The notes beneath the pieces were generated by a model. The model saw only the letters and a program-made list of their open reading frames with translations, was not told the DNA's origin and did not search any database. This document shows positions 40,966 through 48,647 of a DNA stretch of 64,000 bases, piece by piece; within the stretch, counting starts at the first letter, position 1; every line of letters begins with the position of its first letter. The stretch lies in assembly GCF_040096055.1 (NCBI RefSeq), contig NZ_JBBMFK010000011.1, positions 52,886 through 116,885 of the forward strand, in the 5' to 3' direction. Position numbers and translations under genes: made by a program. The stretch is from Pseudoflavonifractor intestinihominis (GTDB lineage Bacteria; Bacillota; Clostridia; Oscillospirales; Oscillospiraceae).

Positions 40966-43656
40966 ATGGGCCGACAGGCGGAAGAATCAAAAGGGAAGAG
41001 AAGGCTCTGTACAGGCCTGTTTGCCCACGTGGACGCGGGCAAGACCACCCTGTCCGAGGGGCTGCTCTACACCTGCGGCTGTCTGAAGCGCTTGGGGCGG
41101 GTGGACCACAAGGACGCCTTCCTGGACACCTACGCCCTGGAGCGGGAGCGGGGCATCACCATCTTCTCCAAGCAGGCGGTGCTGCCTCTGGAGGACATGG
41201 CCATCACCCTGCTGGACACCCCGGGACACGTGGACTTCTCCGCCGAGATGGAGCGCACCCTCCAGGTGCTGGACTGCGCCATCCTGGTCATCAGCGGCAC
41301 CGACGGCGTCCAGGGCCACACCATGACCCTCTGGCGGCTGCTGGAGCGGTACGGCGTGCCGGTGTTCCTCTTTGTCAACAAGATGGACCTGGCGGGGGCT
41401 GACAGAGACACCCTGCTCTCCGGGCTGAAGGCCCGGCTGGACGAGGGCTGTGTGGACTTCGGGCCCGGACAGGACAGGGACAGCTGGCTGGAGAACGTGG
41501 CCGTGTGCGGCGAGGACGTGCTGGAGCGCTACCTGGAGACCGGAGAGGTGGCGGAGGAGGACATCGCCGCCCTTATCCGGGCGCGGAAGCTGTTCCCCTG
41601 CTACTTCGGCTCCGCCCTGCGGCTGGAGGGGGTGGAGGAGCTGCTCTCCGGCCTGAGCAAATACGGCACCAGCCCGGACTATCCCCGCGAGTTCGGCGCC
41701 CGGGTCTATAAGATCGCCCGGGACCCTCAGGGCAACCGGCTGACCTATCTGAAGGTGACGGGGGGCAGCCTGAAGGTGAAGGCCCTGCTCACCAACCGCC
41801 GGGCCGCCCTGGCGGAGGAGAAGGTGTGGGAGGAGAAGGCGGACCAGATCCGCATCTACTCCGGCGCCAAATTCACCACCGTGGACGAGGCCCCGGCGGG
41901 GACGGTGTGCGCCGTCACCGGCCTGAGCCGTACCGTGCCCGGCGAGGGCCTGGGCTGGGAGGCGGAGGGGGAGACGCCGGTGCTGGAGCCGGTGCTCACC
42001 TACCGGGTGGTGCTGCCCGAGGGCTGCGACCCCCACACCGCCCTCCTCAAGCTGGGGGAGCTGGCCGAGGAGGACCCCCAGCTCCACATCGTCTGGAACG
42101 AGCAGCTGCGGGAGATCCACATCCAGCTCATGGGGGAGGTCCAGCTGGAGGTGCTCCGGCGGCTCATTGGGGAGCGGTTCGGGCTGGACGTCACCTTTGA
42201 CGCGGGCAGCATCGTCTACCGGGAGACCATCGCCGAGCCGGTGGAGGGGGTGGGGCACTTCGAGCCCCTGCGGCACTACGCGGAGGTCCACCTCCTGCTG
42301 GAGCCGGGGGAGCGGGGCAGCGGCCTCCACTTCGCCTCTGCCTGCGGGGAGGACATGCTGGACCGGAACTGGCAGCGGCTCATCCTCACCCATCTGGAGG
42401 AAAAGCAGCACCTGGGCGTGCTCACCGGCTCGCCCATCACCGACATGCGCATCACTCTGGTGGCGGGCCGGGCCCACGTCAAGCACACCGAGGGCGGCGA
42501 CTTCCGCCAGGCCACCTACCGGGCCGTGCGGCAGGGCCTGATGCAGGCCAAGAGCATCCTGCTGGAGCCCTGGTACAGCTTCCGGCTGGAGATCCCCCCC
42601 GAGTGCGTGGGCCGTGCCATGACCGATTTGCAGCGGATGGGCGGCGAGACGGACACCCCGGAGACCCTGGGGGAGGAGACGGTGCTCACCGGTTCTGCGC
42701 CGGTGGCGGGCCTGCGGGATTACGCCGCCGAGGTCATGTCCTACACCAAGGGCCGGGGGCGGCTCTTCTGCACCCTGAAGGGCTACCAGCCCTGCCACAA
42801 CCAGGACGAGGTGGTGGCGGCCATCGGCTACCAGTGCGAGCGGGACACGGAGAACCCGGCGGACTCGGTGTTCTGTTCCCACGGCGCGGGGGTGGTGGTC
42901 AAGTGGAACGAGGTGCGGGAGCACATGCACGTGGACAGCGGCCTGCGCCTTGGCGGCCAGGAGGAGGAGCCGGAGGAGGAAACGCCGGTGTACCGTCCCG
43001 GCACCTCCTATTCCGACGGCGTGGCCCAGGACAAGGAGCTCCAGGCCATCTTTGAGCGGACCTACGGCCCCATCAAGCGGCGGGATTTTCTTCCCCAGGA
43101 GCCTGTCCGCAAGAAGCACGCCGAGCTGCCCGAGCGGCGGGAGGTGGCGCTGCGGGACTCCGGCCCGGAGTACCTGCTGGTGGACGGGTACAACATCATC
43201 TTCGCCTGGGACGAGCTGAAGGCGGTGGCCCGCACCAGCCTGGACGCCGCCCGACAGCTGCTGATGGACATCCTGAGCAACTACCAGGGGTTCCGCAAGT
43301 GCGTGGTGATTCTGGTCTTTGACGCCTACAAGGTGCCCCGCAACACGGGGGATGTGAGCAAATACCACAACATCTACGTGGTCTACACCAAGGAGGCGGA
43401 GACTGCCGACGCCTACATCGAGCGGGCCACCTATGAGCTGGGCAAGCACCACCACGTGCGGGTGGCCACCTCGGACAGCGCCGAGCAGCTCATCATCCTG
43501 GGCCACGGCGCCCTCCGGGTCTCCGCCCGCATCTTCAAGGCGGAGGTGGAGCAGGCGGAGGGCCAGATCTCCGACATCCTGTCCCGGAACAACCGGCAGG
43601 AGAAGTCCAAACCGGTCCGCGCCGCCATGGAGAGGGCAAAGAGACAGAAAAATTGA
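40966..43656 (+). CDS. TetM-like translational GTPase fused to a NYN/YacP (Rae1-like) RNase domain
   Basis: This encodes 896 residues. Residues 1-660 follow EF-G/Tet(M) order: G1 AHVDAGKTT (20-28), G2 ERERGIT, G3 DTPGHVDF (from 84), G4 NKMD (from N139), then domains II-V (GEVQLEVLRRLIGERFGLDV; LLEPWYSFRLEIPP). A charged linker with CNHC-free, Glu-rich sequence follows. Residues 734-896 are a NYN domain like YacP/Rae1 (LLVDGYNIIFAWDEL; ILVFDAYKV; TADAYIERA; ATSDSAEQ). It keeps acidic residues D740, D786, D815 and D837. Tet(M) relatives bind the ribosome and expel tetracycline; Rae1 cuts mRNA in the A site. The fusion suggests ribosome-directed RNA cleavage. Drug resistance is not established. 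Confidence 0.9.
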   Translation: MGRQAEESKGKRRLCTGLFAHVDAGKTTLSEGLLYTCGCLKRLGRVDHKDAFLDTYALERERGITIFSKQAVLPLEDMAITLLDTPGHVDFSAEMERTLQVLDCAILVISGTDGVQGHTMTLWRLLERYGVPVFLFVNKMDLAGADRDTLLSGLKARLDEGCVDFGPGQDRDSWLENVAVCGEDVLERYLETGEVAEEDIAALIRARKLFPCYFGSALRLEGVEELLSGLSKYGTSPDYPREFGARVYKIARDPQGNRLTYLKVTGGSLKVKALLTNRRAALAEEKVWEEKADQIRIYSGAKFTTVDEAPAGTVCAVTGLSRTVPGEGLGWEAEGETPVLEPVLTYRVVLPEGCDPHTALLKLGELAEEDPQLHIVWNEQLREIHIQLMGEVQLEVLRRLIGERFGLDVTFDAGSIVYRETIAEPVEGVGHFEPLRHYAEVHLLLEPGERGSGLHFASACGEDMLDRNWQRLILTHLEEKQHLGVLTGSPITDMRITLVAGRAHVKHTEGGDFRQATYRAVRQGLMQAKSILLEPWYSFRLEIPPECVGRAMTDLQRMGGETDTPETLGEETVLTGSAPVAGLRDYAAEVMSYTKGRGRLFCTLKGYQPCHNQDEVVAAIGYQCERDTENPADSVFCSHGAGVVVKWNEVREHMHVDSGLRLGGQEEEPEEETPVYRPGTSYSDGVAQDKELQAIFERTYGPIKRRDFLPQEPVRKKHAELPERREVALRDSGPEYLLVDGYNIIFAWDELKAVARTSLDAARQLLMDILSNYQGFRKCVVILVFDAYKVPRNTGDVSKYHNIYVVYTKEAETADAYIERATYELGKHHHVRVATSDSAEQLIILGHGALRVSARIFKAEVEQAEGQISDILSRNNRQEKSKPVRAAMERAKRQKN

Positions 43657-43672
43657 ACATGATGAGAATAGC

Positions 43673-43707
43673 GGAGCGCCCCGGGCAGAAGTGCCCCGGG
43701 GCGCTCC
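43673..43707. terminator. Terminator between the fusion gene and the collagen-like gene
   Basis: A 13-bp stem (43673-43685 with 43695-43707) encloses a 9-base loop, between convergent genes. Neither side has a long T-run. Confidence 0.75.
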
Positions 43708-43718
43708 CGGTATCGCGA

Positions 43719-44525
43719 TTAGGTGTCGGAGAGGAGGCCGGCGGCCTGCAGGGAGGACAGCAAGCTGTTGTAGGACTGAATCAGGGTGGCAAGGTCGGCG
43801 TCACTGGATACACTGGGCACAGCCGCAGCGGCAGTTACGCTTGCCTTGGGCCCGGTAGGCCCAGTAGGACCGGTTGCGCCGGAAGGCCCGGTGGGACCAG
43901 TGGGGCCGGTCGCGCCGGAAGGCCCGGTGGGACCAGTGGGGCCGGTCGCGCCGGAAGGCCCGGTAGGACCAGTGGGGCCGGTCGCGCCGGAAGGCCCGGT
44001 AGGACCAGTGGGGCCAGTCGCGCCGGAAGGGCCGGTAGGACCAGTGGGACCGGTCACGCCGGAAGGTCCGGTGGGTCCAGTGGGACCGGTCGCACCGGAA
44101 GGGCCGGTAGGACCAGTGGGGCCGGTCGCGCCGGAAGGTCCGGTGGGTCCAGTAGGACCGGTTGCGCCGGAAGGCCCGGTGGGCCCAGTGGGACCAGTTG
44201 CGCCGGAAGGCCCGGTGGGACCAGAGGGACCGGTTGCGCCGGAAGGCCCGGTGGGTCCAGTGGGGCCGGTCGCGCCGGAAGGCCCGGTGAGTCCAGTGGG
44301 GCCGGTAGGGCCGGTTGTACCGGTGGGGCCCTGCGTCCCCATGGGACCCATGGGCCCCGTGGCGCCGGTCATGCCGGCGGGGCCAGTGGCGCCGGTGGGT
44401 CCGGGAATGGGACAGATCCGTACAGTCTGGCAGGGAGGAGGACAGGAGGGACAGGGACAATCGGGATACAGCGCCTCGGCGGGAATGGAGCCGCCCGCGC
44501 CGCAGAAACCTTTCTGATGATACAT
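43719..44525 (-). CDS. Collagen-like Gly-X-Y repeat protein
   Basis: This encodes 268 residues. The N-terminal part is cysteine- and proline-rich (YPDCPCPSCPPPCQT). A Gly-X-Y tract of about 180 residues follows, dominated by GPTGPTGPSGAT. A short Ala/Ser/Leu-rich tail (SDADLATLIQSYNSLLSSLQ) may drive trimer formation. The layout resembles BclA-type exosporium glycoproteins, whose threonines carry sugars. Location on the spore or cell surface is inferred. There is no signal peptide, which fits a spore-surface protein made in the mother cell. I chose ATG 44525 because GGAGG lies 8 bases upstream. Confidence 0.88.
   Translation of the reverse strand: MYHQKGFCGAGGSIPAEALYPDCPCPSCPPPCQTVRICPIPGPTGATGPAGMTGATGPMGPMGTQGPTGTTGPTGPTGLTGPSGATGPTGPTGPSGATGPSGPTGPSGATGPTGPTGPSGATGPTGPTGPSGATGPTGPTGPSGATGPTGPTGPSGVTGPTGPTGPSGATGPTGPTGPSGATGPTGPTGPSGATGPTGPTGPSGATGPTGPTGPSGATGPTGPTGPKASVTAAAAVPSVSSDADLATLIQSYNSLLSSLQAAGLLSDT
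43849..44310 (-). repeat. 36-bp tandem repeats encoding the collagen-like tract
   Basis: About eleven full copies of a 36-base unit encode GPTGPTGPSGAT, with one GPSG and one SGVT variant. Copies differ mainly at third codon positions. Copy number is likely to vary between strains. Confidence 0.9.
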
Positions 44526-44731
44526 AAGCATAACCTCCATTCCCAGGATATGCGGTCACCGGGCGGGCGGTGCGGCAGAATGGTTTCTGAATGGGGGATT
44601 AAAAAAGCCTTAAATCATATTATGAGCTATTGCGCGGGCGGAGAAAAGAGGTTAAAATAAGTCCAGATTCCGAAGAAGCGTCCTGTTGAATCGGATGAAG
44701 ACGTTGGAAAGACATAAGGAGGTCGTTTCCT

Positions 44732-45100
44732 ATGGCATTTTTTGATGAACTGAGGGATAAAGCGATGGATCTGGGCCGGGCGGGCGTGGCCAAGTCCCGG
44801 CAGCTGGCCGAGATCGCCAAGCTGAACCTGGCCAACTCCGCCGAGGAGGACGCGATCAAAAAGGCCTACATTGAGATCGGCAAGCTGTACTACGCCGAGC
44901 GCGGCATGGCCCCTGAGGCGGCCTATGTGGCGCTGTGCGAGAAGATCACTGCCTCCAAGGTGACCATTGAGGAGAACAAGAGCCGCATCGCCGAGCTGAA
45001 GGCGGAGGGCAACCTGGAGGACACGGAGGAGCCGCCCATGTACACCAATATCCCCCCTGAGGAGCCCTTTGGCGGGGACGGCCAGGACGAAACACGCTAA
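44732..45100 (+). CDS. Small coiled-coil protein of unknown function
   Basis: This 122-residue protein starts MAFFDELRDKAMDLGRAGVA and is largely helical. A long heptad-like region (LCEKITASKVTIEENKSRIA) is followed by an acidic, proline-containing tail. Related small proteins are common in Clostridia, sometimes with a zinc ribbon added; no ribbon is present here. There is no membrane segment. AAGGAGGTCG is an excellent ribosome site and codon use is strongly biased, so expression may be high. Divergent from the collagen-like gene. Confidence 0.85.
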   Translation: MAFFDELRDKAMDLGRAGVAKSRQLAEIAKLNLANSAEEDAIKKAYIEIGKLYYAERGMAPEAAYVALCEKITASKVTIEENKSRIAELKAEGNLEDTEEPPMYTNIPPEEPFGGDGQDETR

Positions 45101-45111
45101 AGACAGGAAAA

Positions 45112-45147
45112 AGCGCCGCTGTCCGGTCAGGACAGCGGCGCTCTTTT
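45112..45147 (+). terminator. Terminator after the coiled-coil gene
   Basis: A perfect 13-bp stem (45112-45124 with 45130-45142) with a GGTCA loop is followed by CTTTTG. Confidence 0.92.
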
Positions 45148-45181
45148 GTTCTGTTATGTATGGAGGTCTGAAAAGCGGGGC

Positions 45182-46093
45182 TCAGATGATGTGGCGGCCG
45201 TAGACATACACGCGGGAGTAGTAGCCGCTGGACAGGTCGTCGATCTGGACCATGTAGGCGTTGGTGGAGGCGTGGATGAACTTGCCGTTGCCGATGTAGA
45301 TACCCACGTGGGACACGGGCTTGGAGGTGTAGCCGCTGTTGAAGAACACCAGGTCGCCGGGCTGGAGCTGGTCCTTGGTCACGGCCACGCCGTTGGCCAG
45401 CTGGTCGGTGGCAGTGCGGTTCAGGGTGTAGCCGAAGTGGGCGTATACATACTTGGTGAAGCCGGAGCAGTCAAAGGAGGTGGGGCCGTTGCCGCCCCAC
45501 ACATAGGCGCAGCCCAGGAAGTTCTGGGCGTAGTCGACGATCTGCTGGCCCAGGCTGGAGGTGGAGGCGACGGAAGTGCCGTCGCCGCGGGAACCGGCGG
45601 AGTCCTTCACGGTAACCATGTAGTCGCTGCTGACATAGCCGGTGGTGCCGTTATATGTAACCTTATACCAGCCGTTGTCGATGCCCACGATGTCCACCAC
45701 AGTGCCGTCGTTGAGGGTGGCCACCCGGTCGTAGCCGGTGCCGGGACCGCTGCGCATGTTCAGCGTGGAGCCGCCGGCGGACACCTTGCCGTAGCCGATC
45801 TTCACATCGGCAGTTGCCTGCACGTTGAGATATTCCCCGGACATATAGCCCTCGATGGAGTTGTAGTCCACCTTGTACCAGCCGTTGCCCGCGTCGGCCA
45901 GGACGACGACGGTGTCGCCGCTGGGAGCGGTGGCCAGGATGGTGGAGTCGGTGCTGGCGCTCTCGCGAAGGCGGAGGGCGTCGGCGGTGACGGTGCCCAC
46001 ACCCACGCTGGCGGCGGAAGCGCCGGCGACGGTGATGGCGGAGAGGGCTGCGCCGAGAACTGCGACGCGCAGGAACTTTCCGGCAGGTATCAT
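45182..46093 (-). CDS. Secreted NlpC/P60 peptidoglycan hydrolase with two SH3 domains
   Basis: This 303-residue protein has a signal peptide (AVLGAALSAITVAGASA). Two bacterial SH3 domains follow (DALRLRESAS...GYMSGEYLNV and TLNMRSGPGTGYD...GYVSSDYM). The C-terminal NlpC/P60 domain has catalytic cysteine C209 in FDCSGF and histidines in SHVGIYIGNGKFIHAST. It should cut the gamma-D-Glu-diaminopimelate bond in wall peptides. I chose ATG 46093 because the ATG 9 bases earlier touches GGAGG directly. It lies downstream of a small conserved gene on the same strand. Confidence 0.93.
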   Translation of the reverse strand: MIPAGKFLRVAVLGAALSAITVAGASAASVGVGTVTADALRLRESASTDSTILATAPSGDTVVVLADAGNGWYKVDYNSIEGYMSGEYLNVQATADVKIGYGKVSAGGSTLNMRSGPGTGYDRVATLNDGTVVDIVGIDNGWYKVTYNGTTGYVSSDYMVTVKDSAGSRGDGTSVASTSSLGQQIVDYAQNFLGCAYVWGGNGPTSFDCSGFTKYVYAHFGYTLNRTATDQLANGVAVTKDQLQPGDLVFFNSGYTSKPVSHVGIYIGNGKFIHASTNAYMVQIDDLSSGYYSRVYVYGRHII

Positions 46094-46172
46094 TGGTATC
46101 ATCCTCCATAACAGATTCGGTCCGGCTTTCGCCGGAGGTTTTTCTTTCGTACGGTTGCGGGGACAGCGCCTC

Positions 46173-46463
46173 TTACTTGGAAGAGAGGCTGCGCTCCAGC
46201 CAGACGGAAGCCACGTCCATGGCGTTGTACAGGCTGTCTTTCTCGGTCTTCTTCACCACCCGGTCCCGGCTCTTCAGGTCGGGGTCGGTGAGCTGCAGCT
46301 GCACGGACACGCGGGAGGCCACGTCCAGGTCGTCCACCTTCTTGGTGTCCAGAATCTGCATCATGATGATGTATTTATCCGCCATGCTGCCGTAGTAGAT
46401 CAGGTTGTCCTTGCGGCGGAGCGGGTGACCTTTATAAACCAGAGGAATCTTTTCTTCAGCCAT
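46173..46463 (-). CDS. Conserved 96-residue clostridial protein of unknown function
   Basis: This is a soluble protein starting MAEEKIPLVYKGHPLRRKDN, with IIMMQILDTKKVDDLDVASR and a C-terminal helix (SLYNAMDVASVWLERSLSS). Its sequence style is that of a widespread small Clostridial family without known role. AAGGAGGGC precedes ATG 46463. The promoter upstream is strong. The adjacent leader carries three TGTAAC copies (about 46476-46514), possibly a binding site. Confidence 0.85.
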   Translation of the reverse strand: MAEEKIPLVYKGHPLRRKDNLIYYGSMADKYIIMMQILDTKKVDDLDVASRVSVQLQLTDPDLKSRDRVVKKTEKDSLYNAMDVASVWLERSLSSK

Positions 46464-46503
46464 GAGGCCCTCCTTGTAACAAGTAAAATCAAACTGTAAC
46501 CAA

Positions 46504-46532
46504 ATTGTAACACATTGTAGTCGCTGTGTCAA
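46504..46532 (-). promoter_or_regulatory. Promoter of the 96-residue protein gene
   Basis: On the minus strand TTGACA (46532-46527), 17 bases, TACAAT (46509-46504). It may also serve the NlpC/P60 gene downstream. Confidence 0.85.
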
Positions 46533-46686
46533 ACTTTTTCCGGCAGAAAATCCTGCCAGGAGAATTATTATGTCAATCAAAATGACGAAGGGATTTTTTC
46601 GTAAAAATTGTTTGCAATTCCGGAAGCTCTGCGCTAAAATGGCGGAGATGTGTTGAAAAAGAGATAACGAACGGAGTTGGTAGGAA

Positions 46687-47121
46687 TTGAGACGGGAAGA
46701 TATTATTGTAGCCGTAGTGGACGGGCTGGGGGGCGGAATCGGGAAGAGCCTGGTGGAGAAGCTGAAGAAGAGCTGGCCCTGGCTCCATGTCCGCGCCCTG
46801 GGGACCAATTCCGGGGCGACTGCCCGCATGCTGAAGGCAGGGGCCGACGACGGCGCCACCGGTGAGAACGCCATCGTGGTCAACGCGGGCAAGGCCCAGA
46901 TGATCCTGGGGGTGGTCACCGTGCTGGCGGCCAACGGCCTGCTGGGGGAGATCACCCCGGCCATGGCCCTGGCCATCGGGGAGAGCGAGGCGGTGAAGAT
47001 CCTCGTCCCCATGGAGCGCTGCCACATCCGGGTGGCGGCGGAGCCCGGCACGGTGACCCAGTGCCTGGACCGGGCCATGGAGCTGGTGGGCGAGGAGCTG
47101 GACCGGCTGACCCGGGAGTAA
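46687..47121 (+). CDS. DUF3842 family protein
   Basis: This 144-residue protein begins with the Rossmann-like loop VAVVDGLGGGIGKSLVEKLK and continues RALGTNSGATARMLKAGADD and GATGENAIVVNAGKAQMILG, the hallmark of DUF3842. The glycine-rich loop suggests nucleotide binding; the function is unknown. The start is TTG 46687, with GGAG and TAGGA upstream; no better start exists in frame. It ends 3 bases from a convergent GT-C gene. Confidence 0.88.
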   Translation: MRREDIIVAVVDGLGGGIGKSLVEKLKKSWPWLHVRALGTNSGATARMLKAGADDGATGENAIVVNAGKAQMILGVVTVLAANGLLGEITPAMALAIGESEAVKILVPMERCHIRVAAEPGTVTQCLDRAMELVGEELDRLTRE

Positions 47122-47124
47122 GCA

Positions 47125-48507
47125 TCATCTGGCGCGCCCCTGTCTGCTGTGCAGGCGGGGGCGTTTTTGTATTTCCCGGGCGATGTCTGCCGGGGGGCGC
47201 AGGGACCGGAACAGCCCCCAGACAGCGCCCAGCAGGGCGGCGAGCATCAGGAGAGCGCCCAGAGCCATGGGAAAGGCGTACTCCAGCTTCAGGTAGGCGT
47301 AGTAGGCCCCCAGAGAGGCGATCTGCACCAGGGCCGCAAGGGGGATGCGCCGTCTGTCGGTGCAGGCCCAGAGCAGGGTGAGGACGTCGGCCAGGAAGAA
47401 GTACCGGTCGTGCATGTGGGGGAGGAGAAAGGGGATCCCGATGGCCAGCACAACGCCGGCCGCCAGCAGGGCCCGGCCGGTGACCCGCTGCCGGCGGAGA
47501 AAGAGGGCCAACAGCACCCCGGCCGTCAGCAGCCCGGCGGCGGCGATGCCCGGAAGGGACGCGCCCGCCGGAAGATTTCCCGGCAGCAGGGCGTAGACCG
47601 AGGGGGCGTTGAGGGCGAGGGCGGAATAGGCCTTCGTCTGGCCCACATAGACCATTAGGATGTCGGGCAGGGGCTTTCCCGCCAGCAGGGCGGGGAGGGC
47701 GGCGGCCAGAAAGGCGGCGGGGAAGAGGGGCAGGTCTCTGGTCCTGACCCGGCCGGTGAACCAGAGGGCCGCCCACAGGGGCAGGAGGAAAATGGTCTGG
47801 AGCTTGACGGAGAAGGCCAGTCCCGCCAGCACCAGGGAGGGGGCGCTCCGCCGCTCCAGGCCGCAGGCCAGGGCGTGGAGGATGAGGGCGGCGTAGATGG
47901 AATCGCACTGGGACCAGCAGGCGCCGTTGAGCACCACGGTGGGCAGCAGCAGGAGCAGGCAGAAGGCGGCGGCGGGCCGGGGGCTGTCGTCCGGGCAGAA
48001 CAGGCGGCACAGCCGGAAGCCGCCCCAGGAGAGCGCCACATCGAAGAGCACGGAGAAGAGCTTGATGAGGTAGAAGTCGGGCACATTGAAATAGGAGAGG
48101 GCGGCGAGAAAATAGAGGTAGGGGACGTTGTAGTCCCCTATGTTGTCCTTCAGGGCGGCGAAGCCGCCGTTATCGCGGAAATAGGCCGCCCAGGGGCCCA
48201 GGAAGTCGTAGTAGTCGTAGGAGCAGTAGTCCAGGCACAGCACCCGGTAGAAGAGGGCGGCTCCCACGGGCAGCAGGCAGAGCAGGCACAGCTGCCAGCC
48301 GCAGCCCTCCCACGCCAGCAGGGCCAGCGCCAGGGCGGCCAGCAGAAGGATCAGCAGAAAGACCAGCCCTCGCCCTGCGGCGCCGGTGTATTGCAGCCCT
48401 GTGACCTTGGCCAGGGCCAGTATCAGCAGGGCGGCCCCCGCCGCCCCGCAGGGGATCGCCAGCCAGGCGCCGCAGGTGCGGGGCGCGGGCCGGAGCGTGT
48501 CAGACAT
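47125..48507 (-). CDS. GT-C type membrane glycosyltransferase-like protein
   Basis: This 460-residue protein has about eleven hydrophobic helices. The first outer loop carries DYCSYDYYDFLGPWAAYFRD, with the acidic residues expected for lipid-phosphate-sugar transferases of the GT-C fold. NVPYLYFLAALSYF follows, and PHMHDRYFFLADVL lies near 370. It probably moves a sugar or mannose from a polyprenyl carrier on the outer face; donor and acceptor are unknown. I chose ATG 48507 after GAAGGGG. The open frame upstream on this strand is a shadow of the next gene. Confidence 0.85.
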   Translation of the reverse strand: MSDTLRPAPRTCGAWLAIPCGAAGAALLILALAKVTGLQYTGAAGRGLVFLLILLLAALALALLAWEGCGWQLCLLCLLPVGAALFYRVLCLDYCSYDYYDFLGPWAAYFRDNGGFAALKDNIGDYNVPYLYFLAALSYFNVPDFYLIKLFSVLFDVALSWGGFRLCRLFCPDDSPRPAAAFCLLLLLPTVVLNGACWSQCDSIYAALILHALACGLERRSAPSLVLAGLAFSVKLQTIFLLPLWAALWFTGRVRTRDLPLFPAAFLAAALPALLAGKPLPDILMVYVGQTKAYSALALNAPSVYALLPGNLPAGASLPGIAAAGLLTAGVLLALFLRRQRVTGRALLAAGVVLAIGIPFLLPHMHDRYFFLADVLTLLWACTDRRRIPLAALVQIASLGAYYAYLKLEYAFPMALGALLMLAALLGAVWGLFRSLRPPADIAREIQKRPRLHSRQGRAR

Positions 48508-48647
48508 AAAACCCCTTCTTTCAGGAAGAATCTTCCATAAGCTTACCATCGGAAGGGGAGAAAATCTCGGGAAACCGGGCGAAGGGGGCGGCAGGGCAAA
48601 AAAACGCCTCTCCCGGAGCGGGAGAGGCGCAAACGCAGGAAATGGGG

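Noticed and set aside
43849..44310. Regular short repeats resembling a CRISPR array
   Set aside because: The repeats are in-frame tandem codon repeats without unique spacers and no cas genes are present.
43786..44517. Plus-strand frame with GPVGPVGPVAPE repeats opposite the collagen-like gene
   Set aside because: The 36-bp GC-rich repeat keeps several frames open on both strands. Only the minus frame has a ribosome site, Gly-X-Y pattern and natural ends.
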